From Phytophthora sp. 'mugwort' (Eukaryota; Oomycota; Peronosporomycetes; Peronosporales; Peronosporaceae): 64,000 bases of DNA. Positions 42,501-57,500 of this stretch are shown in pieces. Positions within the stretch are counted from its first letter, which is position 1, and every line of letters begins with the position of its first letter. The stretch is from the NCBI GenBank assembly GCA_033558025.1, contig JAUCEF010000018.1, positions 1,488,001 through 1,552,000 of the forward strand, given 5' to 3'. The position numbers were made by a program, and so were the translations under genes. A model generated the notes under the pieces. It saw only the letters and a program-made list of their open reading frames with translations. It had not been told where the DNA came from and made no database searches.

Positions 42501-45500
42501 ACACGGCTCACGCCGCTCGTCAGGCGAAGACTGCCACTCACGCCGCTCCCACTCGCAGCGTCCGGCGTCGTCAGCGAGATGTCGCCGCTCGACGTCGTCA
42601 CACCCGCGCCGCTCGCCAAAGTGATCGAACCGCCACTCGTCACGCCGCTCCCACCGCTCAGCGAGATCGACCCGCCGACAGTGCCGCTCGTGTGGGTATC
42701 GCCAGACCGCAGCGAGATGGATCCTCCATTGCCGCTGTTGCCAGTTCCCACATTCAGCACCACAGAGCCACCGTTGCCGCCAGTACTGTCGCCAGTGCTC
42801 ACTGTCACGTCACCTACCGTGCCCGCCGTCGATGAACCTGTCGTCAGGCTGATCAACCCAGACGAACCGCCCGAGCCACTATTCCCCGAGCCACCATCTG
42901 GAGTGCGCACAAGCACATTGCCGCTCGTGAATGTGCTGCTCGCGCCACTAGATACCTCGACGTTGCCGCCCACACCACTGTCAACACTGCCAACAGTGCC
43001 GCCACTCGCACCACCAGCAGTCAACAACACCTTGCCGCCCGCTCCCATGTCGCCACTGCCCACGGACAGCTCGATGTTACCTCCTCTGCCGCCATTCGAC
43101 AAGCCTGTCGTCAGATGAACAGATCCGCTCGACGACTGAGACGCAACGCCGCTCGCCAACGACAACGACCCGCTCGTGCCAGACGAAGCACTCCACAGCG
43201 ACACGTCTCCACTCGTCGTGCTGGTGCCAGTACCGGCTCCACTGCCCACACTGATGGACCCACCTGTCAACGCACCTTGGCCGCCGATCAGCTCGATCAA
43301 GCCGCCAGCAGACCCCGTCGCAATCGCAGAACTCAAACCAGCAGTGATCGACACCTTACCGCCGCTACCGCTTGATCCGTCGCCCACACTCATGACCACA
43401 GAACCGCCGTTACCGCCAGTGCTCGCGCCACTGCCCAGCAAGAGGTTGCCAGACGACCCGGCACTCGCGCTGCCGCTGCTGAAGCTCAGCAGGCCAGACC
43501 GACCTGCCATGCCGCCAGAGCCCGTGCTCAGCGATATCGAACCGCTAGAGCTCGCCACACCGCGGCCGCTCAACACACTCACGGAGCCACCTGTACCACT
43601 TGTTAGAGACGACAAAGCCGTCGAGTCTCCCGCCGTTAAGGAGATAGCGCCACCCGACATGGCATCGCCAGCGCCCACCGACAGAGAGATCGACCCGCCG
43701 TGACCGCCCGTTGACACACCCGTATTCACAGCCACGGAACCGCTGTCGCCCACACGGCTCACGCCGCTCGTCAGACGAAGACTGCCACTCACGCCGCTCC
43801 CACTCGCAGCGTCCGGCGTCATCAGCGAGATGTCGCCGCTCGACGTCGTCACACCCGCGCCGCTCGCCAAAGTGATCGAACCGCCACTCGTCACGCCGCT
43901 CCCACCGCTCAGCGAGATCGACCCGCCGACAGTGCCGCTCGTGTGGGTATCGCCAGACCGCAGCGAGATGGATCCGCCATTGCCGCTGTTGCCAGTTCCC
44001 ACATTCAGCACCACAGAGCCACCGTTGCCGCCAGTACTGTCGCCAGTGCTCACTGTCACGTCACCTACCGTGCCCGCCGTCGATGAACCTGTCGTCAGGC
44101 TGATCAACCCAGACGAACCGCTAGAGCCACTATTCCCCGAGCCACCATCCGGAGTGCGCACAAGCACATTGCCGCTCGTGAATGTGCTGCTCGCGCCACT
44201 AGATACCTCGACGTTGCCGCCCACACCACTCTCAGCAGTGCCAATTGTGCCGCCACTCGTACCACCAGCAGTCAGCAACACCTTGCCGCCGGCTCCAATG
44301 TCGCCACTGCCCACGGACAGCTCGATGTTGCCTCCACTACCGCCATTCGACAAGCCTGTCGTCAGATGAACAGACCCGCTCGACGACTGAGACGCAGCGC
44401 CGCTCGCCAACGACAACGACCCGCTCATGCTAGACGAAGCACTCCACAGCGACACGTCCCCACTCGTCGTGCTGGTGCCAGTACCGGCTCCACTGCCCAC
44501 ACTGATGGACCCACCTGTCAACGCACCTTGGCCGCCGATCAGCTCGATCAAGCCGCCAGCAGACCCCGTCGCAATCGCAGAACTCAAACCAGCAGTGATC
44601 GACACCTTACCGCCGCTACCGCTTGATCCGTCGCCCACACTCATGACCACAGAACCGCCGTTACCGCCAATGCTCGCGCCACTGCCCAGCAAGAGGTTGC
44701 CAGACGACCCTGCACTCGCGCTGCCGCTGCTGAAGCTCAGCAGGCCAGACCGACCTGCCGTGCCGCCAGAGCCCGTGCTCAGCGAAATCGAACCGCTAGA
44801 GCTCGCCACACCGCGGCCGCTCAACACACTCACGGAGCCACCTGTACCACTTGTTAGAGACGACAAAGCCGTCGAGTCCCCCGCCGTTAAGGAGATAGCG
44901 CCACCCGACATGGCATCGCCAGCGCCCACCGACAGAGAGATCGACCCACCGTGACCGCCCGTTGACACACCCGTATTCACAGCCACGGAACCGCTGTCGC
45001 CCACACGGCTCACGCCGCTCGTCAGACGAAGACTGCCACTCACGCCGCTCCCACTCGCAGCGTCCGGCGTCATCAGCGAGATGTCGCCGCTCGACGTCGT
45101 CACACCCGCGCCGCTCGCCAAAGTGATCGAACCGCCACTCGTCACGCCGCTCCCACCGCTCAGCGAGATCGACCCGCCGACAGTGCCGCTCGTGTGGGTA
45201 TCGCCAGACCGCAGCGAGATGGATCCGCCATTGCCGCTGTTGCCAGTTCCCACATTCAGCACCACAGAGCCACCGTTGCCGCCAGTACTGTCGCCAGTGC
45301 TCACTGTCACGTCACCTACCGTGCCCGCCGTCGATGAACCTGTCGTCAGGCTGATCAACCCAGACGAACCGCCCGAGCCACTATTCCCCGAGCCACCATC
45401 TGGAGTGCGCACAAGCACATTGCCGCTCGTGAATGTGCTGCTCGCGCCACTAGATACCTCGACGTTGCCGCCCACACCACTGTCAACACTGCCAACAGTG

Positions 45501-48500
45501 CCGCCACTCGCACCACCAGCAGTCAGCAACACCTTGCCGCCCGCTCCCATGTTGCCACTGCCCACGGACAGCTCGATGTTACCTCCTCTGCCGCCATTCG
45601 ACAAGCCTGTCGTCAGATGAACAGATCCGCTCGACGACTGAGACGCAACGCCGCTCGCCAACGACAACGACCCGCTCGTGCCAGACGAAGCACTCCACAG
45701 CGACACGTCTCCACTCGTCGTGCTGGTGCCAGTACCGGCTCCACTGCCCACACTGATGGACCCACCTGTCAACGCACCTTGGCCGCCGATCAGCTCGATC
45801 AAGCCGCCAGCAGACCCCGTCGCAATCGCAGAACTCAAACCAGCAGTGATCGACACCTTACCGCCGCTACCGCTTGATCCGTCGCCCACACTCATGACCA
45901 CAGAACCGCCGTTACCGCCAGTGCTCGCGCCACTGCCCAGCAAGAGGTTGCCAGACGACCCTGCACTCGCGCTGCCACTGCTGAAGCTCAGCAGGCCAGA
46001 CCGACCTGCCGTGCCGCCAGAGCCCGTGCTCAGCGAAATCGAACCGCTAGAGCTCGCCACACCGCGGCCGCTCAACACACTCACGGAGCCACCTGTACCA
46101 CTTGTTAGAGACGACAAAGCCGTCGAGTCCCCCGCCGTTAGGGAGATAGCGCCGCCCGACATGGCATCGCCAGCGCCCACAGACAGAGAGATCGACCCAC
46201 CGTGACCGCCCGTTGACACACCCGTATTCACAGCCACGGAACCGCTGTCGCCCACACGGCTCACGCCGCTCGTCAGACGAAGACTGCCACTCACGCCGCT
46301 CCCACTCGCAGCGTCCGGCGTCATCAGCGAGATGTCGCCGCTCGACGTCGTCACACCCGCGCCGCTCGCCAAAGTGATCGAACCGCCACTCGTCACGCCG
46401 CTCCCACCGCTCAGCGAGATCGACCCGCCGACAGTGCCGCTCGTGTGGGTATCGCCAGACCGCAGCGAGATGGATCCACCATTGCCGCTGTTGCCAGTTC
46501 CCACATTCAGCACCACAGAGCCACCGTTGCCGCCAGTACTGTCGCCAGTGCTCACTGTCACGTCACCTACCGTGCCCGCCGTCGATGAACCTGTCGTCAG
46601 GCTGATCAACCCAGACGAACCGCCCGAGCCACTATTTCCCGAGCCACCATTTGGAGTGCGCACAAGCACATTGCCGCTCGTGAATGTGCTGCTCGCGCCA
46701 CTAGATACCTCGACGTTGCCGCCCACACCACTGTCAACACTGCCAACAGTGCCGTCACTCGCACCACCAGCAGTCAGCAACACCTTGCCGCCCGCTCCCA
46801 TGTTGCCACTGCCCACGGACAGCTCGATGTTACCTCCTCTGCCGCCATTCGACAAGCCTGTCGTCAGATGAACAGATCCGCTCGACGACTGAGACGCAAC
46901 GCCGCTCGCCAACGACAACGACCCGCTCGTGCCAGACGAAGCACTCCACAGCGACACGTCTCCACTCGTCGTGCTGGTGCCAGTACCGGCTCCACTGCCC
47001 ACACTGATGGACCCACCTGTCAACGCACCTTGGCCGCCGATCAGCTCGATCAAGCCACCAACAGACCCCGTCGCAATCGCAGAACTCAAACCAGCAGTGA
47101 TCGACACCTTACCGCCGCTACCGCTTGATCCGTCGCCCACACTCATGACCACAGAACCGCCGTTACCGCCAGTGCTCGCGCCACTGCCCAGCAAGAGGTT
47201 GCCAGACGACCCTGCACTCGCGCTGCCGCTGCTGAAGCTCAGCAGGCCAGACCGACCCGCCGTGCCGCCAGAGCCCGTGCTCAGCGAAATCGAACCGCTA
47301 GAGCTCGCCACACCGCGGCCGCTCAACACACTCACGGAGCCACCTGTACCACTTGTTAGAGACGACAAAGCCGTCGAGTCTCCCGCCGTTAAGGAGATAG
47401 CGCCGCCCGACATGGCATCGCCAGCGCCCACAGACAGAGAGATCGACCCACCGTGACCGCCCGTTGACATACCCGTATTCACAGCCACGGAACCGCTGTC
47501 GCCCACACGGCTCACGCCGCTCGTCAGACGAAGACTGCCACTCACGCCGCTCGCACTCGCAGCGTCCGGCGTCGTCAGCGAGATGTCGCCGCTCGATGTC
47601 GTCACACCCGCGCCGCTCGCCAAAGTGATCGAACCGCCACTCGTCACGCCGCTCCCACCGCTCAGCGAGATCGACCCGCCGACAGTGCCGCTCGTGTGCG
47701 TGTCACCAGACCGCAGCGAGATGGATCCGCCAGCGCCGCTGTTGCCAGTTCCCACATTCAGCACCACAGAGCCACCGTTGCCGCCAGTACTGTCGCCAGT
47801 GCTCACTGTCACGTCACCTACCGTGCCCGCCGTCGATGAACCTGTCGTCAGGCTGATCAACCCAGACGAACCGCCCGAGCCACTATTTCCCGAGCCACCA
47901 TCCGGAGTGCGCACAAGCACATTGCCGCTCGTGAATGTGCTGCTCGCGCCACTAGATACCTCGACGTTGCCGCCCACACCACTGTCAACACTGCCAACAG
48001 TGCCGCCACTCGCACCACCAGCAGTCAGCAACACCTTGCCGCCCGCTCCCATGTTGCCACTGCCCACGGACAGCTCGATGTTACCTCCTCTGCCGCCATT
48101 CGACAAGCCTGTCGTCAGATGAACAGATCCGCTCGACGACTGAGACGCAACGCCGCTCGCCAACGACAACGACCCGCTCGTGCCAGACGAAGCACTCCAC
48201 AGCGACACGTCTCCACTCGTCGTGCTGGTGCCAGTACCGGCTCCACTGCCCACACTGATGGACCCACCTGTCAACGCACCTTGGCCGCCGATCAGCTCGA
48301 TCAAGCCGCCAGCAGACCCCGTCGCAATCGCAGAACTCAAACCAGCAGTGATCGACACCTTACCGCCGCTACCGCTTGATCCGTCGCCCACACTCATGAC
48401 CACAGAACCGCCGTTACCGCCAATGCTCGCGCCACTGCCCAGCAAGAGGTTGCCAGACGACCCTGCACTCGCGCTGCCGCTGCTGAAGCTCAGCAGGCCA

Positions 48501-51500
48501 GACCGACCTGCCGTGCCGCCAGAGCCCGTGCTCAGCGAAATCGAACCGCTAGAGCTCGCCACACCGCGGCCGCTCAACACACTCACGGAGCCACCTGTAC
48601 CACTTGTTAGAGACGACAAAGCTGTCGAGTCTCCCGCCGTTAAGGAGATAGCGCCGCCCGACATGGCATCGCCAGCGCCCACCGACAGAGAGATCGACCC
48701 GCCGTGACCGCCCGTTGACACACCCGTATTCACAGCCACGGAACCGCTGTCGCCCACACGGCTCACGCCGCTCGTCAGGCGAAGACTGCCACTCACGCCG
48801 CTCGCACTCGCAGCGTCCGGCGTCGTCAGCGAGATGTCGCCGCTCGACGTCGTCACACCCGCGCCGCTCGCCAAAGTGATCGAACCGCCACTCGTCACGC
48901 CGCTCCCACCGCTCAGCGAGATCGACCCGCCGACAGTGCCGCTCGTGTGGGTATCGCCAGACCGCAGCGAGATGGATCCGCCATTGCCGCTGTTGCCAGT
49001 TCCCACATTCAGCACCACAGAGCCACCGTTGCCGCCAGTACTGTCGCCAGTGCTCACTGTCACGTCACCTACCGTGCCCGCCGTCGATGAACCTGTCGTC
49101 AGGCTGATCAACCCAGACGAACCGCCCGAGCCACTATTCCCCGAGCCACCATCTGGAGTGCGCACAAGCACATTGCCGCTCGTGAATGTGCTGCTCGCGC
49201 CACTAGATACCTCGACGTTGCCGCCCACACCACTGTCAACACTGCCAACAGTGCCGCCACTCGCACCACCAGCAGTCAGCAACACCTTGCCGCCCGCTCC
49301 CATGTTGCCACTGCCCACGGACAGCTCGATGTTACCTCCTCTGCCGCCATTCGACAAGCCTGTCGTCAGATGAACAGATCCGCTCGACGACTGAGACGCA
49401 ACGCCGCTCGCCAACGACAACGACCCGCTCGTGCCAGACGAAGCACTCCACAGCGACACGTCTCCACTCGTCGTGCTGGTGCCAGTACCGGCTCCACTGC
49501 CCACACTGATGGACCCACCTGTCAACGCACCTTGGCCGCCGATCAGCTCGATCAAGCCGCCAGCAGACCCCGTCGCAATCGCAGAACTCAAACCAGCAGT
49601 GATCGACACCTTACCGCCGCTACCGCTTGATCCGTCGCCCACACTCATGACCACAGAACCGCCGTTACCGCCAGTGCTCGCGCCACTGCCCAGCAAGAGG
49701 TTGCCAGACGACCCTGCACTCGCGCTGCCACTGCTGAAGCTCAGCAGGCCAGACCGACCTGCCGTGCCGCCAGAGCCCGTGCTCAGCGAAATCGAACCGC
49801 TAGAGCTCGCCACACCGCGGCCGCTCAACACACTCACGGAGCCACCTGTACCACTTGTTAGAGACGACAAAGCCGTCGAGTCCCCCGCCGTTAGGGAGAT
49901 AGCGCCGCCCGACATGGCATCGCCAGCGCCCACTGACAGAGAGATCGACCCACCGTGACCGCCCGTTGACACACCCGTATTCACAGCCACGGAACCGCTG
50001 TCGCCCACACGGCTCACGCCGCTCGTCAGACGAAGACTGCCACTCACGCCGCTCCCACTCGCAGCGTCCGGCGTCATCAGCGAGATGTCGCCGCTCGACG
50101 TCGTCACACCCGCGCCGCTCGCCAAAGTGATCGAACCGCCACTCGTCACGCCGCTCCCACCGCTCAGCGAGATCGACCCGCCGACAGTGCCGCTCGTGTG
50201 GGTATCGCCAGACCGCAGCGAGATGGATCCGCCATTGCCGCTGTTGCCAGTTCCCACATTCAGCACCACAGAGCCACCGTTGCCGCCAGTACTGTCGCCA
50301 GTGCTCACTGTCACGTCACCTACCGTGCCCGCCGTCGATGAACCTGTCGTCAGGCTGATCAACCCAGACGAACCGCCCGAGCCACTATTCCCCGAGCCAC
50401 CATCTGGAGTGCGCACAAGCACATTGCCGCTCGTGAATGTGCTGCTCGCGCCACTAGATACCTCGACGTTGCCGCCCACACCACTGTCAACACTGCCAAC
50501 AGTGCCGCCACTCGCACCACCAGCAGTCAGCAACACCTTGCCGCCCGCTCCCATGTTGCCACTGCCCACGGACAGCTCGATGTTACCTCCTCTGCCGCCA
50601 TTCGACAAGCCTGTCGTCAGATGAACAGATCCGCTCGACGACTGAGACGCAACGCCGCTCGCCAACGACAACGACCCGCTCGTGCCAGACGAAGCACTCC
50701 ACAGCGACACGTCTCCACTCGTCGTGCTGGTGCCAGTACCGGCTCCACTGCCCACACTGATGGACCCACCTGTCAACGCACCTTGGCCGCCGATCAGCTC
50801 GATCAAGCCGCCAGCAGACCCCGTCGCAATCGCAGAACTCAAACCAGCAGTGATCGACACCTTACCGCCGCTACCGCTTGATCCGTCGCCCACACTCATG
50901 ACCACAGAACCGCCGTTACCGCCAATGCTCGCGCCACTGCCCAGCAAGAGGTTGCCAGACGACCCTGCACTCGCGCTGCCGCTGCTGAAGCTCAGCAGGC
51001 CAGACCGACCCGCCGTGCCGCCAGAGCCCGTGCTCAGCGAAATCGAACCGCTAGAGCTCGCCACACCGCGGCCGCTCAACACACTCACGGAGCCACCTGT
51101 ACCACTTGTTAGAGACGACAAAGCCGTCGAGTCCCCCGCCGTTAAGGAGATAGCGCCACCCGACATGGCATCGCCAGCGCCCACCGACAGAGAGATCGAC
51201 CCACCGTGACCGCCCGTTGACATACCCGTATTCACAGCCACGGAACCGCTGTCGCCCACACGGCTCACGCCGCTCGTCAGACGAAGACTGCCACTCACGC
51301 CGCTCGCACTCGCAGCATCCGGCGTCGTCAGCGAGATGTCGCCGCTCGATGTCGTCACACCTGCGCCGCTCGCCAAAGTGATCGAACCGCCACTCGTCAC
51401 GCCGCTCCCACCGCTCAGCGAGATCGACCCGCCGACAGTGCCGCTCGTGTGGGTATCGCCAGACCGCAGCGAGATGGATCCGCCATTGCCGCTGTTGCCA

Positions 51501-54500
51501 GTTCCCACATTCAGCACCACAGAGCCACCGTTGCCGCCAGTACTGTCGCCAGTGCTCACTGTCACGTCACCTACCGTGCCCGCCGTCGATGAACCTGTCG
51601 TCAGGCTGATCAACCCAGACGAACCGCTAGAGCCACTATTTCCCGAGCCACCATTTGGAGTGCGCACAAGCACATTGCCGCTCGTGAATGTGCTGCTCGC
51701 GCCACTAGATACCTCGACGTTGCCGCCCACACCACTCTCAGCAGTGCCAACAGTGCCGCCACTCGCACCACCAGCAGTCAGCAACACCTTGCCGCCCGCT
51801 CCCATGTCGCCACTGCCCACGGACAGCTCGATGTTACCTCCTCTGCCGCCATTCGACAAGCCTGTCGTCAGATAAACAGATCCGCTCGACGACTGAGACG
51901 CAACGCCGCTCGCCAACGACAACGACCCGCTCGTGCCAGACGAAGCACTCCACAGCGACACGTCTCCACTCGTCGTGCTGGTGCCAGTACCGGCTCCACT
52001 GCCCACACTGATGGACCCACCTGTCAACGCACCTTGGCCGCCGATCAGCTCGATCAAGCCGCCAGCAGACCCCGTCGCAATCGCAGAACTCAAACCAGCA
52101 GTGATCGACACCTTACCGCCGCTACCGCTTGATCCGTCGCCCACACTCATGACCACAGAACCGCCGTTACCGCCAGTGCTCGCGCCACTGCCCAGCAAGA
52201 GGTTGCCAGACGACCCTGCACTCGCGCTGCCGCTGCTGAAGCTCAGCAGGCCAGACCGACCTGCCGTGCCGCCAGAGCCCGTGCTCAGCGAAATCGAACC
52301 GCTAGAGCTCGCCACACCGCGGCCGCTCAACACACTCACGGAGCCACCTGTACCACTTGTTAGAGACGACAAAGCCGTCGAGTCTCCCGCCGTTAAGGAG
52401 ATAGCGCCACCCGACATGGCATCGCCAGCGCCCACAGATAGAGAGATCGACCCACCGTGACCGCCCGTTGACACACCCGTATTCACAGCCACGGAACCGC
52501 TGTCGCCCACACGGCTCACGCCGCTCGTCAGGCGAAGACTGCCACTCACGCCGCTCCCACTCGCAGCGTCCGGCGTCGTCAGCGAGATGTCGCCGCTCGA
52601 CGTCGTCACACCCGCGCCGCTCGCCAAAGTGATCGAACCGCCACTCGTCACGCCGCTCCCACCGCTCAGCGAGATCGACCCGCCGACAGTGCCGCTCGTG
52701 TGGGTATCGCCAGACCGCAGCGAGATGGATCCACCATTGCCGCTGTTGCCAGTTCCCACATTCAGCACCACAGAGCCACCGTTGCCGCCAGTACTGTCGC
52801 CAGTGCTCACTGTCACGTCACCTACCGTGCCCGCCGTCGATGAACCTGTCGTCAGGCTGATCAACCCAGACGAACCGCCCGAGCCACTATTTCCCGAGCC
52901 ACCATTTGGAGTGCGCACAAGCACATTGCCGCTCGTGAATGTGCTGCTCGCGCCACTAGATACCTCGACGTTGCCGCCCACACCACTGTCAACACTGCCA
53001 ACAGTGCCGCCACTCGCACCACCAGCAGTCAGCAACACCTTGCCGCCCGCTCCCATGTCGCCACTGCCCACGGACAGCTCGATGTTACCTCCTCTGCCGC
53101 CATTCGACAAGCCTGTCGTCAGATAAACAGATCCGCTCGACGACTGAGACGCAACGCCGCTCGCCAAGGACAACGACCCGCTCGTGCCAGACGAAGCACT
53201 CCACAGCGACACGTCCCCACTCGTCGTGCTGGTGCCAGTACCGGCTCCACTGCCCACACTGATGGACCCACCTGTCAACGCACCTTGGCCGCCGATCAGC
53301 TCGATCAAGCCGCCAGCAGACCCCGTCGAAGTTGCAGAACTTAAACCAGCAGTGATCGACACCTTACCGCCGCTACCGCTTGATCCGTCGCCCACACTCA
53401 TGACCACAGAACCGCCGTTACCGCCAGTGCTCGCGCTACTGCCCAGCAAGAGGTTGCCAGACGACCCTGCACTCGCGCTGCCGCTGCTGAAGCTCAGCAG
53501 GCCAGACCGACCTGACGTGCCGCCAGAGCCCGTGCTCAGCGATATCGAACCGCTAGAGCTCGCCACACCGCGGCCGCTCAACACACTCACGGAGCCACCT
53601 GTACCACTTGTTAGAGACGACAAAGCCGTCGAGTCTCCCGCCGTTAAGGAGATAGCGCCACCCGACATGGCATCGCCAGCGCCCACCGACAGAGAGATCG
53701 ACCCGCCGTGACCGCCCGTTGACACACCCGTATTCACAGCCACGGAACCGCTGTCGCCCACACGGCTCACGCCGCTCGTCAGACGAAGACTGCCACTCAC
53801 GCCGCTCCCACTCGCAGCATCCGGCGTCGTCAGCGAGATGTCACCGCTCGACGTCGTCACACCCGCGCCGCTCGCCAAAGTGATCGAACCGCCACTCGTC
53901 ACGCCGCTCCCACCGCTCAGCGAGATCGACCCGCCGACAGTGCCGCTCGTGTGGGTATCGCCAGACCGCAGCGAGATGGATCCACCATTGCCGCTGTTGC
54001 CAGTTCCCACATTCAGCACCACAGAGCCGCCGTTGCCGCCAGTACTGTCGCCAGTGCTCACTGTCACGTCACCTACCGTGCCCGCCGTCGATGAACCTGT
54101 CGTCAGGCTGATCAACCCAGACGAACCGCTAGAGCCACTATTCCCCGAGCCACCATCCGGAGTGCGCACAAGCACATTGCCGCTCGTGAATGTGCTGCTC
54201 GCGCCACTAGATACCTCGACGTTGCCGCCCACACCACTCTCAGCAGTGCCAATTGTGCCGCCACTCGCACCACCAGCAGTCAGCAACACCTTGCCGCCGG
54301 CTCCAATGTCGCCACTGCCCACGGACAGCTCGATGTTGCCTCCACTGCCACCATTCGACAAGCCTGTCGTCAGATGAACAGACCCGCTCGACGACTGAGA
54401 CGCAACGCCGCTCGCCAACGACAACGACCCGCTCGTGCCAGACGAAGCACTCCACAGCGACACGTCTCCACTCGTCGTGCTGGTGCCAGTACCGGCTCCA

Positions 54501-57500
54501 CTGCCCACACTGATGGACCCACCTGTCAACGCACCTTGGCCGCCGATCAGCTCGATCAAGCCGCCAGCAGACCCCGTCGCAATCGCAGAACTCAAACCAG
54601 CAGTGATCGACACCTTACCGCCGCTACCGCTTGATCCGTCGCCCACACTCATGACCACAGAACCGCCGTTACCGCCAATGCTCGCGCCACTGCCCAGCAA
54701 GAGGTTGCCAGACGACCCTGCACTCGCGCTGCCGCTGCTGAAGCTCAGCAGGCCAGACCGACCTGCCGTGCCGCCAGAGCCCGTGCTCAGCGAAATCGAA
54801 CCGCTAGAGCTCGCCACACCGCGGCCGCTCAACACACTCACGGAGCCACCTGTACCACTTGTTAGAGACGACAAAGCCGTCGAGTCTCCCGCCGTTAAGG
54901 AGATAGCGCCACCCGACATGGCATCGCCAGCGCCCACCGACAGAGAGATCGACCCGCCGTGACCGCCCGTTGACACACCCGTATTCACAGCCACGGAACC
55001 GCTGTCGCCCACACGGCTCACGCCGCTCGTCAGGCGAAGACTGCCACTCACGCCGCTCCCACTCGCAGCGTCCGGCGTCGTCAGCGAGATGTCGCCGCTC
55101 GACGTCGTCACACCCGCGCCGCTCGCCAAAGTGATCGAACCGCCACTCGTCACGCCGCTCCCACCGCTCAGCGAGATCGACCCGCCGACAGTGCCGCTCG
55201 TGTGCGTGTCACCAGACCGCAGCGAGATGGATCCGCCAGCGCCGCTGTTGCCAGTTCCCACATTCAGCACCACAGAGCCACCGTTGCCGCCAGTACTGTC
55301 GCCAGTGCTCACTGTCACGTCACCTACCGTGCCCGCCGTTGATGAACCTGTCGTCAGGCTGATCAACCCAGACGAACCGCTAGAGCCACTATTCCCCGAG
55401 CCACCATCCGGAGTGCGCACAAGCACATTGCCGCTCGTGAATGTGCTGCTCGCGCCACTAGATACCTCGACGTTGCCGCCCACACCACTGTCAACACTGC
55501 CAACAGTGCCGCCACTCGCACCACCAGCAGTCAGCAACACCTTGCCGCCCGCTCCCATGTTGCCACTGCCCACGGACAGCTCGATGTTACCTCCTCTGCC
55601 GCCATTCGACAAGCCTGTCGTCAGATGAACAGATCCGCTCGACGACTGAGACGCAACGCCGCTCGCCAAGGACAACGACCCGCTCGTGCCAGACGAAGCA
55701 CTCCACAGCGACACGTCTCCACTCGTCGTGCTGGTGCCAGTACCGGCTCCACTGCCCACACTGATGGACCCACCTGTCAACGCACCTTGGCCGCCGATCA
55801 GCTCGATCAAGCCGCCAGCAGACCCCGTCGCAATCGCAGAACTCAAACCAGCAGTGATCGACACCTTACCGCCGCTACCGCTTGATCCGTCGCCCACACT
55901 CATGACCACAGAACCGCCGTTACCGCCAGTGCTCGCGCCACTGCCCAGCAAGAGGTTGCCAGACGACCCTGCACTCGCGCTGCCGCTGCTGAAGCTCAGC
56001 AGGCCAGACCGACCTGCCGTGCCGCCAGAGCCCGTGCTCAGCGAAATCGAACCGCTAGAGCTCGCCACACCGCGGCCGCTCAACACACTCACGGAGCCAC
56101 CTGTACCACTTGTTAGAGACGACAAAGCCGTCGAGTCTCCCGCCGTTAAGGAGATAGCGCCACCCGACATGGCATCGCCAGCGCCCACCGACAGAGAGAT
56201 CGACCCACCGTGACCGCCCGTTGACACACCCGTATTCACAGCCACGGAACCGCTGTCGCCCACACGGCTCACGCCGCTCGTCAGACGAAGACTGCCACTC
56301 ACGCCGCTCCCACTCGCAGCGTCCGGCGTCGTCAGCGAGATGTCGCCGCTCGACGTCGTCACACCCGCGCCGCTCTGCAACGAGATCGACCCGCCGCTCG
56401 TCACGCCGCTCCCACCGCTCAGCGAGATCGACCCGCCGACAGTGCCGCTCGTGTGGGTATCGCCAGACCGCAGCGAGATGGATCCTCCATTGCCGCTGTT
56501 GCCAGTTCCCACATTCAGCACCACAGAGCCACCGTTGCCGCCAGTACTGTCGCCAGTGCTCAATGTCACGTCACCTACCGTGCCCGCCGTCGATGAACCT
56601 GTCGTCAGGCTGATCAACCCAGACGAACCGCCCGAGCCACTATTTCCCGAGCCACCATTTGGAGTGCGCACAAGCACATTGCCGCTCGTGAATGTGCTGC
56701 TCGCGCCACTAGATACCTCGACGTTGCCGCCCACACCACTGTCAACACTGCCAACAGTGCCGCCACTCGCACCACCAGCAGTCAGCAACACCTTGCCGCC
56801 GGCTCCAATGTCGCCACTGCCCACGGACAGCTCGATGTTGCCTCCACTACCGCCATTCGACAAACCTGTCGTCAGATGAACAGACCCGCTCGACGACTGA
56901 GACGCAGCGCCACTCGCCACCGACAACGACCCGCTCGTGCTAGACGACGCACTCCACAGCGACACGTCCCCACTCGTCGTGCTGGTGCCAGTACCAGCTC
57001 CACTGCCCACACTGATGGACCCGCCGGTCAACGCACCTTGGCCGCCGATCAGCTCGATCAAGCCACCAACAGACCCCGTCGAAGTTGCAGAACTCAAACC
57101 AGCAGTGATCGACACCTTACCGCCGCTACCGCTTGATCCGTCGCCCACACTCATGACCACAGAACCGCCGTTACCGCCAGTGCTCGCGCCACTGCCCAGC
57201 AAGAGGTTGCCAGACGACCCTGCACTCGCGCTGCCGCTGCTGAAGCTCAGCAGGCCAGACCGACCTGCCGTGCCGCCAGAGCCCGTGCTCAGCGATATCG
57301 AACCGCTAGAGCTCGCCACACCGCGGCCGCTCAACACACTCACGGAGCCACCTGTACCACTTGTTAGAGACGACAAAGCCGTCGAGTCTCCCGCCGTTAA
57401 GGAGATAGCGCCACCCGACATGGCATCGCCAGCGCCCACCGACAGAGAGATCGACCCACCGTGACCGCCCGTTGACACACCCGTATTCACAGCCACGGAA

